In this document: positions 22,902 to 31,522 of the stretch, in pieces
Position numbering within the stretch: position 1 is the stretch's first letter
How the letters are laid out: every line of letters starts with the position of its first letter
NCBI GenBank assembly: GCA_034509735.1
Contig: JACGWO010000010.1
Span: forward strand, 17,993,193-18,057,192
Direction of reading: 5' to 3'
Length of the DNA: 64,000 nucleotides
Source: Sesamum alatum
Taxonomy: Eukaryota; Streptophyta; Magnoliopsida; Lamiales; Pedaliaceae
Translations under genes and position numbers: made by a program
Notes under the pieces: model-generated
Database searches by the model: none
Told to the model about the DNA's origin: nothing
The model's input: the letters and a program-made list of their open reading frames with translations, nothing else

Positions 22902-23765
22902 TATGAACTCATAAGAATTTATTTTATCAAACCCCTCATATTTTTATAACTATCGTTCTCTATAACATCCCCAAAATAAATTACTATAAATACCCATATT
23001 TCTTTTTAATAAATATAATATTTCTCAAATACAATTCCCTAATATTTCTCAAATATAATTTTTCTACTATTCCTATTAATTTTTGCCAATTCTTCACTAT
23101 AATAATAATTATTTAAACACTATACATACAATTACGTATTTTGGTTAATAACCCGATCAGTTTGAATAATCCATTATAATAACTACTAATTCTAATAAGT
23201 TATATAATTTTAAGTTATTGGCTATAATAATCCAGTCCAATTAAACATATACCCAAACACTAATTTGTATAAATGCTCAACTACATTAAATTTTCCTATT
23301 AAATAGTAAATAAAATATACAAATCATATTTAATAAATGCTCTAAGCAAGTAATGTAATTATATAAATTAATAATAATTTTAGAAATTAATTCTTACCTT
23401 GCCGAACGTCTGTTTGTTTTTCATTTTAATGCGTGTCTGTGTTTTAGTGTGTCTTCTGTTAATTGTGTGTTTTGTTGTGTGTGTGTGTGATCATTTAAAG
23501 CAAATTAAAAAGGTGGGTGCTGGCCTTGTAAGCCGCATCCATCTTTATCTCTTTCTTTTTTTTTTAATAATCTTTATTAAAATTACAACTTATTCCCCAA
23601 CTTTATTATATATAATTTGACCACAAATATTTTATAAAGCTTCAATTTAGTCCCATCAAGTTTTAATATATATAAAATTTCAATCTAACTTATAATTAGA
23701 TTTATATTTTCTTAATAATTACTAATTAGCCTCTCAATTAAGTATAAAAATCTATGGACGTCACA
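21503..23765 (-). repeat. 5' LTR of the non-autonomous gypsy-type element
   Basis: A 2263 bp direct copy of 18717-20989 with scattered substitutions and small indels. These include a 40 bp difference near 21600, where 'CACAACGGACATACGTC' is reduced. The short TA and GT tracts differ in length between the two LTRs. Confidence 0.9.
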
Positions 23766-24181
23766 CATGTATAGAACAAAAAACAATCCAAATACACTAA
23801 TCAATAGTGTTTGTTTTGGATTTGTTTCTTCCCTTGTTTAATCCTATTTAGCAATAGAGTTAGACTCTATTCCTTAGTGCGGTGTGGAAAAATTAGAGGA
23901 GTTGTAATTTGGACCCTAAAGTAAACATGAAAGGACTGAAGAGGGAACGATGCTTGTTGCCATTCTACGTAAAAAAAATGAAAACGTAATAATTGAGTTT
24001 ACGTTTCTTCTATCCTTTTGGTTTCTCCTTTAGCCGCTTATGAAAGCATCTTTTAATTTATGCAACGATGCATTTGTAAACACCTAATGCCGGAATTCAA
24101 AGGGGACACCCCTTTGAAATCGTAGTTAATTTCTTTTATTTTATGATTTTGCCACGTTCCCGGGTGTACCGATTCTTTTAG

Positions 24182-24201
24182 TGGTATCAGAGCTTGACTC
24201 G
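24182..24201 (+). other. tRNA-Met primer-binding site of Copia-A
   Basis: TGGTATCAGAGCTTGACTCG lies one base after the LTR end. It is the canonical initiator tRNA-Met complement used by plant Ty1/copia elements and fixes the element's orientation as plus. Confidence 0.9.
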
Positions 24202-25980
24202 TTGTTGTGGCTTTAGGATTAACATGTTTTGTGTGCTGAGCATGATAAACGTATCTAATTTGCTTTTGAAAAGCATGTTTTTACCGTCTTAAGCATGATT
24301 ATGTGTTTAGAAAAATATGTGTTAATTTTATTTTTAATTATGGATATCCATGCATTTTTTGAAAATTGATTTTTCTGTAAATACATGTTTTGGTTTCACT
24401 TTTTTATTGAAGAAATTAAAAAAAATTGGGATGTGAACAGTAGCTGCCGACAACCTCGTGCCTCTGGCAGCAAGCGCGGTGCACACGCACGACCAACCGG
24501 CTGGCCTGTTTTGAATGGCTGGGCCTTTTCTTACCATTTTTTTTTTCAGAAAAATTGGATTTTTCACATTTCTGCATATTTTTTGGAATTATTAATTTTG
24601 GCTAATTTTAGTTAAATTGGATTTTTTTAAAATTAAAGTGTTCCTTAGATTAATTTGAGAAATGATTTTCAAGAAAAAAAATATATTTGTACATTGGATA
24701 TATGATACTTGATATCCTTTTTTAATTGCATTATTAATATGTAATGTTTGCACATAATATGCTCTTGTTTATGATATTGGATATCATGTTAATAAATATA
24801 TAGAATGTATTTATTTGGTGAGCATGTTTATATTTGATATAAATGTGTAATTGTTGTTTATTGGATAAACAATGGAGATGGTCACAAAGCGTATGGACCA
24901 TGTCGAAGGTTTTAATCTATTGTTGGGTGAGGCCTACATGCCTCTTTTTTTTATTACTTTCTGTCATTTTTAGCCTTGAAATAGAAAAAGTTTTCTATTT
25001 CCCTTTCTATGTAGCTTCCCAACCTCTGATTGGAGTTTCTTATTTAAGTTGTAACGAGTGTAGTTAGAAGTGAGGATTTATTTTTGACATAAAAAGTAAG
25101 GAAGCACCTTGGAGGTCCAAGAAGAGGTTCGTCGGATGGAGTCCACGGTGGAGAGTCTAGAAGAACAAAGAGAAATTACAAGGTCCATTAGAATGATACT
25201 GGTTTCATAATTTTTTAATAGTGTAGGCCACCCGATATTGACCATAGATCCAGTGGGTGACTTGGGGTTGGGCTTGTGATCATCCAACAGGGGGCGTGCT
25301 AGGTTTGTTTTGCATGTGGTGTATGTTTTAATTTTTTTACGTACGATGTGTTTGGAATGCATCTGTTTATGCTTAGTGTTAAAACTCCAACATGTAAAAC
25401 TTTTTAATGATGAGGTCTTAGTCTTAAACAAACTTAACTCTCAATTGGATGGTCCAAGTTAATATTAGGTCCATAATGGATATAAATATGAAGAATAATC
25501 CAAGACTTCCATCCTTAGTAGCAATGGAGTGAGGAAGCTACTTCCACCTAATAGTGGTCTCACGAATCGTGGCACGTTTAGACTGGAAGAGAGCTGAACT
25601 ATTGCTTTGAACAAAGGAATATGCTCCTGTTCCCCTATCTCATGAGTCGTGGGGGGCAACAGTTGGATATCATTTGGTTGGTGGGTCGGGCCTACCGCTG
25701 CGTAACATGATTCGCTTAAGAGGCGGGCAAAATAAGTTGGGAATATCATTGGATGAGAACGGTACATACCATCCACAAAGCTTTATATGTGAATCGTAAA
25801 AGTGGGACATGGAGTTGCGTTTGTGGACCTCAAGTTCACTAGGAAATGGTTTCCTGGAGCCCCATGTGAGAGTGATGGGCTTTCGCAGAAATAGTGGGAA
25901 GGGTTAATGACTAAAGACCAAGTGTTAATTTGAACATAATATTACTATAATCTATTTAATATTTTTTTATTTAATCGTAG
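24202..25980 (+). other. Copia-A untranslated leader
   Basis: About 1.8 kb between primer site and gag start with no supported reading frame. Long leaders occur in several plant copia lineages. Short minus-strand frames here look incidental. Confidence 0.55.
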
Positions 25981-26850
25981 ATGTCTAAGAATGCATTAAC
26001 GCCAATACTAGAGGCTAATAAATTTGATGGAACAAACTACAACGATAGGCTGTAAAATCTTAAGATAGTCTTAGATTTCGAGAACCAGACTTACATTTTG
26101 GATAAGGATTTTCCTAAGACCTTGCCGAAAGGGTTAACAACTAAAGAATGGTCGGTGTTTGAGAAGTTGTCGCTGACCCCCGGCAGGTCCGCAGCATCGT
26201 ACTGGCCTCAATGACAAACGAGATCCAGAAGTAGTACGAAAGGATGGATGATGTTGGCTCGATATACGCATTGTACGTAGCAAGTCTATGTGGTCCCAGA
26301 CCAACATGTTAGATATGCTACAACGAATGTATTTTTAAAGATGACATAAGGATCGTCTGTACATGAGCATGGAGTTATGATGTTATCCCTCGTGGAGAAG
26401 CTCAAAGACCTACAAGCTGATCTTGAAAAAGAGACGTACACCGACGTTATCCTTCAGTCTCTTCCACCTTATTTCGACCTATTTATTATAAACTATAACA
26501 TGAATAGGCTTGACAAAGACTTTCATTAGTTGATAAATATGTTGGTCCAGTACGGGACAACGATTGAAAAATCTACGTATTAACATGAAAAGCTTCAACC
26601 TCTGAAGCGAAAGGCAAGGTTGTCGGACGCCTGAAGAGGAAGAAGGCTAAGATAACATCAATTGCTGCCACTTCAAGTGTTGTTCCTATTACACAGCAGG
26701 GTGAAGGTAAAGGAAAGAGGAAGAGGGTTCACCAGTTAAAGATTCCAAATGACGTTTGCATTAATTGTCGAAGTAAAGGAACAATGGAAGAGGGAGTGTC
26801 CTAAGCTCCTCTCCAATGAAGGTAACATTTGAATTGAGTATTAACATGAT
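25981..26850 (+). pseudogene. Copia-A gag remnant
   Basis: The frame from ATG at 25981 gives a typical copia Gag start (MSKNALTPILEANKFDGTNY) but meets a stop near 26054 and later frameshifts. Further on, LQSLPPYFDLFIINYNMN near 26450 is the UBN2/Gag core. A basic stretch (KGKRKRVHQLK) and a damaged CCHC knuckle (CINCRSKG) follow near 26760-26790. It would encode the nucleocapsid of a Ty1/copia element if intact. Several stops and frameshifts make it non-functional. Confidence 0.8.
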
Positions 26851-28205
26851 TACTATTCTACTCTTTGGTATTGGATATCAGTTAATTATAATCTGCGAAT
26901 GGTTTGCAGGTGGTGATAAGGAGTAGAAAACCAAGATGGATGGTCCTAAGGCTTATCAATGGCAGGGTTGTTGCTGTAAAGATGATGGACAAGTTACGCT
27001 TAGCAGAGCAGTAATCATGTTAGGATAGGGTTTGATAGGAATTATGTAACCTAACATGACTGAAGTATGTTTAATTTGTCGTTGGATAGTTTCTTACATA
27101 CATTTGATCAATAATATCGGTTTTATTTGACAAAGAATGACAATTCTTGTCTGCTAGGTTGGAATCATAGTTATGCTTAACACTGTCCCATAATTGGATT
27201 ATGAATACTCAAAATAAATGATTCAAAATTACATAATCAAGACAAATTTATGAATTTGGCACGGTCTTTGATAAAGGGAGAAGTCGTACCTTGTTGGACT
27301 AGGTTCGATCGGAGTTTCACTAGATTACCTTAACCCGTCTAGACATGGAGCTAAAAAGTTGTCAAGTTAAGAAACATGACATTTTCTGATAGTCATGTTC
27401 TAGTTTACCATATCGGGTATGGCATGGCAAACCTGTATTTAGCAAAGTTCTTGTGCATGTGGGATGGTCCTGCATACGTTAAGGGACTAATAAGAGACAA
27501 ATTAAACTCGGTGTCTGATTTTTTTAACAAACACCCAGACCGGTGGGGGATTTTTCGGGATTCCCTCCCATCTCAATATATAAACATAAGGTGGAGAAGT
27601 ACAATATACCAGACTCGGTGTCTATTTGTGCAGGTTTAATGCAGAATAATACAAACATCATTCATACACATATTATTATGTTATTGACTATATTTCAGTC
27701 TTTCGAGGGACGACAAGAATACCTTAGTTACTAGAGAGGTACAGATTTATGTGCCTATCCAGTTAATTGGATTGTGATCCAAAGACATAAGGAGAGCGAT
27801 GTTGGACATTGTGATCTGATCAATGACATGGAGCTATGGGATCCATCATGGAAATTCAAACTAGGTTTGAGATTTCATGTAACTGGAATAAATCATTTTG
27901 ACGAGCTCATACGGGGTATGATCGGTCAGTAACGAGCTTTTGGGTTAATGAGAGTAAAATTATGTTCTAAGTGTTTAGTGTGTAATGTCTTATTAATTTG
28001 AAATGGAAAAGATATTAGAAAATACTGAAACACGAACGTTGTTCATGAAAATCTCCATGAAAGGAATTTGATTCAAATATAAATGGTTAGCTGTCCAAGA
28101 CTGATGAAAAAGCTTAGATGTTGGACATCCCCTACGTCTTTGCCGTAGGCAACATTAGAATGTTCTTTAGTGCACCAGGCCTAATTTTGTGTATGCTTTG
28201 AGAAT
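26851..28205 (+). pseudogene. Copia-A pol remnants (protease to RNase H start), heavily decayed
   Basis: Only islands are recognisable. A protease-like VLD near 26870 is followed by a possible GAG-pre-integrase stretch (NQDKFMNLARSLIKGE) near 27230. The RT/RNase H joint LSKTDEKA..LDIPYVFAVGNI lies at about 28100-28160, which resembles the copia consensus LSK...IPYASAVGSIMYA. Between about 27300 and 28050 nothing can be aligned by eye. The 3' half and 3' LTR are missing, and sequence identity ends at the inverted repeat at 28207. Confidence 0.5.
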
Positions 28206-28206
28206 A

Positions 28207-28341
28207 ACAACGGTTATCGGGTGTGTACCGAGGAGGCAGTAGACAGCTATCAAGAACACTTCTTTAATCCTTATTTAGGTATTAAAGATTGTTCTTGATA
28301 GCTGTCTACTGCCTCCTCGGTACACACCCGATAACCGTTGT
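28207..28341. repeat. Near-perfect inverted repeat (about 60 bp arms, 12 bp loop)
   Basis: The left arm 28207-28268 (ACAACGGTTATCGGGTGTGT start) is the reverse complement of 28281-28341, with only one or two differences near the loop. The loop is about 12 bp (CCTTATTTAGGT). Transcription of either strand would give a long perfect hairpin. It sits exactly where the copia RT frame stops being recognisable. Origin unknown: template-switch inversion, fold-back element or small-RNA precursor. Confidence 0.85.
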
Positions 28342-28410
28342 AATAAATCAACATTTAATCCAGGTTTAAGGTTTGTAATAAATCAACATTTAATCCAGGT
28401 TTAAAATCTG
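28341..28410. repeat. 35 bp tandem duplication
   Basis: Two copies of TAATAAATCAACATTTAATC plus CAGGTTTAA.., period 35 bp, start right at the edge of the inverted repeat. Confidence 0.85.
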
Positions 28411-28509
28411 GTATTAAAGCACCATTAAAACGAGTTTTAAAATAGATTTTTAAAAACTATTTGACTGTCATAAATGCACCGGGTTTTATGAGATAAATCC
28501 AAATATTTT

Positions 28510-28898
28510 TGCTGCAAAAAGATAGATACTGAGACTGAGACATTCGCGCCGGCGCCCGTGCCGGATCCGGGTGGCGGCGGCACGTATATGGAGCAACCCC
28601 ATGTTCATTCTAGTCTCCATAACACTTCAAACATATATTGAACATTGAACTTGATATAAGGAGTTTAAGTTATCCTCAAACTTTCAATGTGGGACAACAT
28701 TCAGTGTAAACACTCATCCGCACATATACTTTTATATCCTTATCAAAGCTCCACACTTTCCCATCATATTCCTATATAGGACAAGTGTAATCCCTCTATT
28801 TCTCTCACCATCTAATCTATAGATTCATGTGTAATTGAACCCATATTTTAGAACAATTTGTTGTTACAAATTAACCTTATAAAATGTCAATTATAACA
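28510..28898 (-). repeat. Copia-B 3' LTR
   Basis: A 389 bp LTR holding a GC-rich patch (CGCGCCGGCGCCCGTGCCGG) in an otherwise AT-rich repeat. A purine-rich TTTGTGGGTGATTG (minus strand) lies just outside at 28899-28912, a plausible polypurine tract. Confidence 0.85.
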
Positions 28899-29432
28899 AT
28901 CACCCACAAATCCATAGATTTGAACTCAAGCTTCTGTACTTGCTTTCAGTAATAGTACCTCCCGGTTTGAACCACTACCTAAGTTATCTAAAGTCAGCTG
29001 TCACCGGGTCAAATGGAACTAAGCATTAAATTGAGCCCGTGGTTGTGACAACGTCTGTTAGTAACAACAAGCCATCGACTTTGTGTTGATCTTTAGGATT
29101 GACACGTTAGGCCATGTGTCCTGATCCTGTTCGTTGAATGTTTTCAGGAATAACCCCATTCCTTAGGTGCGGCCAAACAACTACATTCACTTAGTTGGGC
29201 GTCTCCAAGGATGCACTGCTTAGCATCTCGTCAATAAAGACTTGACCCCATTCAGAGTTAAAACTCTTACTATACTTGCAGTAACATCACCTTCCAGAAT
29301 TACAGGGGACAGACTCCAGATACAAAGTATCAGTCTATTTTTAGGTGCTCGGATATCCCCTATGACTTGTTAATACCACATTGAACCTTCTTTGTGGGAT
29401 CTCCACTTGAAAGGTTGGGTTGCTATCGTAGT

Positions 29433-30077
29433 TATATCACTGATGGGTTCAGTCTCATCCCCAATCTGGATTTTTGTACATGTGACAGATCTAATTCTTT
29501 CGTCAAAGGATCAGCTACATTATCCTTTGTTCCCACAAATTCAATGCCTATAACTCTGTCCGACACTAATGCCCTTATAGATTTAAGTCTTACTTGGATG
29601 TGTCTTTTCATCTTTTGGTTGTATTTACGACTCCGAACCTTTACTATTGTGGTCTGACTATCACAATATACAGCAATAGGTGGAAGAGGCTGGCTTACAA
29701 TGGGAAGTTGTAGTAAGAACCCTTACAACCATTCTGCCTCGGTACCAGTCGTATCCAACGCACATAACTCGGCTTCAAAAGTAGGCCGGGTTATCAAATT
29801 CTGTTTTGCAGACTTCCAGGAGACTGTGCCCCCACCTAAGGTAAACACATATCCTAAACACCCATTAGTTTCGGAGTTTTTGGCTATCCAGCTAGCATCA
29901 CTATAACCTTCCAAAACAACAGGGAATCTGCCATAATGAATGGACAACGACACTGTGTCCTTAAGGTACCTTAGTACCCTATCCCAAGCTCCACAATGAT
30001 TTTTTTTTGGACAACTCGCGTATCTAGCCAGCTTCGAGACAGAAAATAAAATGTCTAGTCTCATGCCATTTGCCAGA
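29433..30077 (-). pseudogene. Copia-B RNase H / pol C-terminus
   Basis: The minus-strand frame reads LANGMRLDILFSVSKLARYA, then GYSDASW, GYVFTLGGGTVSWKSAKQ and FEAELCALDT. After one stop it continues CDSQTTI, KMKRHIQVRLKSIR and NVADPLTKEL. These are the ordered motifs of the copia RNase H domain, with its acidic residues retained in SDAS and EAEL. The upstream RT is missing because the 5' LTR joins at 30078. The segment is a fragment with at least one stop. Confidence 0.85.
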
Positions 30078-30464
30078 TGCTGCAAAAAGATAGATACTGA
30101 GACTGAGACATTCGCGCCCGCGCCCGTGCTGGAGCCGGGCGGCGACGGCGCGCATATGGAGCAACCCCATGTTCACTCTATCTCGATAACACTTCAAACA
30201 TATATTGAACATTGAACTTGATATAAGGAGTTTAAGTTATCCTTAAACTTTCAATGTGGGACAACATTCAGTGTAAAACAGTCATCCCCACATATATCTT
30301 TATATCCTTATCAAAGCTCCACACTTTACCATCATATTCCTATGTAGTACAAGGGTAATCCCTATTTCTCTCACCATCTAATCTATGGATTGATGTGTAA
30401 TTGAACCCATATTTTAGAATAATTTGTGGTTACAAATTAACCTTATAAAATATCAATTACAACA
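30078..30464 (-). repeat. Copia-B 5' LTR, joined directly to pol
   Basis: A 387 bp copy of 28510-28898 with scattered substitutions. Its inner end abuts RNase H coding sequence rather than a primer site. Confidence 0.85.
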
Positions 30465-30820
30465 ACATGAGACGATTGGTTTGCTAAATCGACATACAAG
30501 CAGATTGTATCATGGGTTCGAAATTGCATAAGTAGAAGTTGTTCTTAAACTTCTAACTTAGAATAGGATCTAGCTAGGGGTGCAAACGAGCTGTGCTCGA
30601 CCAAAAAATCTGAGTTCGAGCTTGGCAAGCTGAAAATACAGGCTCGAGCTCGAGCAACTTGTCTGGTGCTCGAGCTCGTGAGCACGAGTTGAATCAATTT
30701 TTTTTCCTACCTTTACTTTTCTTTTTTAAATTTTAATGAGTCGGTTGACTTATTTATTTGTCTAATAAATATAGAGATAACTATTATATATACTTATATG
30801 CATAAAATATATATAGGAAT
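30465..30820. other. Spacer with a possible hAT-type fragment
   Basis: Around 30577-30690 the sequence AGGGGTGCAAACGAGCTGTG is followed by repeated GCTCGAGCTCG words. This resembles the end of GC-rich hAT-type MITEs ('GGGTGTAAACGAGC'). No matching second end was found. The rest is unremarkable. Confidence 0.35.
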
Positions 30821-30951
30821 AAGATAACTAATAACAAATGTATTTTGTTGTTGTGGATATTAAATATAACAGTGAATTTATATTAAATTCTTATTTACAA
30901 AAAATTATTAAAACATACTAAATTACTGATTAAGCTTACTTATAGATAATA

Positions 30952-31522
30952 CTAGCTGTCGTGGTACACCATTCCTATGTGCATATAATAAATGATATTT
31001 TACGCTTTAAAATATATTATAAATAAGAGTAAAATATATAAACTAACACATCACATCTATACTATTATATAAAAGAAACCCATCTTTTACTCACAAATAG
31101 CGGTTAATGACACCGCTGCACCACTTTTTTATAATGCCAAAAATAATCCTAAATTGATATGATAACTACTTTATTCAACTTTTTAAAATTTATATTAATT
31201 GATAAATTGGTTTTTTCTTTCTTTCCTTCTTTTTTTAATGTGATGCGTTAGTTTATATATTATGCTCTTATTTATAATATATTTTAAAGCGTAAAAAATT
31301 ATTTATTATATGCACGCAGGAACGGCGTGCCACGACAGCTAGTTAAAAAAAAAGAAAGAAAGAAAACTAATTTATCAATTAATATAAATTTTGGAAACTT
31401 AAATAAAGTAGTTATCTTATCAGTTGAGGGTTATTTTTGGCATTACAAAAAGTGGTGCGGTGGAGTCATTAACCGCCAATTGTGAGTAAAAAAGGGACTT
31501 TCTTTTTATATAATAGTATAGA
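30952..31522 (-). mobile_element. Non-autonomous Helitron (outer, minus strand)
   Basis: Read on the minus strand it starts TCTATACTATTATATAAAAA at 31522 and ends CTAG at 30952. The pieces 31522-31343 and 31055-30952 join to about 284 bp. It lies between an A and a T inside a satellite monomer, with no target duplication, as Helitrons do. The interior is split by a second copy of the same family in the opposite direction. Confidence 0.82.
31056..31342 (+). mobile_element. Non-autonomous Helitron (inner, plus strand)
   Basis: It starts TCTATACTATTATATAAAAG and ends CACGACAGCTAG. A 3' hairpin GCACGCAGGAACGGCGTGC lies about eight bases before the CTAG end, the classic Helitron 3' structure. At 287 bp it has no Rep/helicase. 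It inserted between A (31055) and T (31343). Joining those bases restores the outer copy (CATCACA|TTAAAAAA), which matches the same site inside the inner copy. Confidence 0.85.

Larger units (their letters stand above)
18717..23765 (-). mobile_element. Non-autonomous gypsy-type LTR element with very long LTRs
   Basis: Two near-identical direct repeats (18717-20989 and 21503-23765) start TGTGACACC and end GACGTCACA, so the termini form a 6 bp inverted repeat TGTGAC/GTCACA. They flank a 513 bp interior. On the minus strand the interior starts with a primer site (TGGTATCAGAGC) and ends with a purine tract next to GGACGAAATTTT, a phrase typical of the 3' end of Tekay/Del-type chromoviruses. There is no gag or pol. 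The flanking 5 bp are CAAGT and CATGT, a one-mismatch TSD. It inserted into the LTR of Copia-A. Confidence 0.9.
17026..24180 (+). mobile_element. Copia-A 5' LTR (2.1 kb), split by a nested LTR element
   Basis: The LTR begins TGTTAAAATAGGTGACTAGAAAG at 17026 and ends next to a tRNA-Met primer site at 24182. Excluding the nested insertion (18717-23765 plus a 5 bp duplication) it is about 2.10 kb. It is homologous, in opposite orientation, to the LTRs at 58895-63159 and 60034-62117. Shared words are TTGAACGACGTTTCAA, the ACTCGATGTC/GAGGACCTCGAG region, TAGACGGCCACC-like segments and the hairpin TTCAAAGGGGACACCCCTTTGAA near its end. The final dinucleotide appears mutated (TA rather than CA). Confidence 0.85.
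28510..30464 (-). mobile_element. Copia-B, internally deleted Ty1/copia element
   Basis: Direct repeats 28510-28898 and 30078-30464 (about 388 bp) have TG...CA ends. On the minus strand they begin TGTTATAATTGACAT and end TTTTTGCAGCA. The interior of 1179 bp carries only the RNase H end of pol and 3' untranslated sequence. The 5' LTR is fused directly to pol coding sequence with no primer site, so everything from primer site to RT is deleted. The outer 5 bp flanks (ATTTT and ACATG) do not match. Confidence 0.85.

Noticed and set aside
20619..23620. Two similar 73-74 codon Cys/Val/Phe-rich frames
   Set aside because: They lie at the same place in the two LTRs, run through a GT microsatellite and lack an ATG start; not genes.
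24182..24201. TGGTATCAGAGC at 24182, 38612 and (minus) 21486 as possible tRNA genes
   Set aside because: These are 12-18 base complements of the tRNA-Met 3' end next to LTR or viral starts, i.e. primer sites; no cloverleaf is encoded around them.
24334..25776. Frames of 77-117 codons in the Copia-A leader
   Set aside because: Opposite-strand or overlapping frames without family motifs or splice context.
27376..27734. Plus-strand 87- and 63-codon frames downstream of Copia-A gag
   Set aside because: I could not relate them to any copia domain or host family, and they lie in decayed sequence.
28207..28341. Calling the inverted repeat a microRNA gene
   Set aside because: Near-perfect long arms are more like a fold-back or siRNA hairpin, and no mature sequence can be recognised without small-RNA data.
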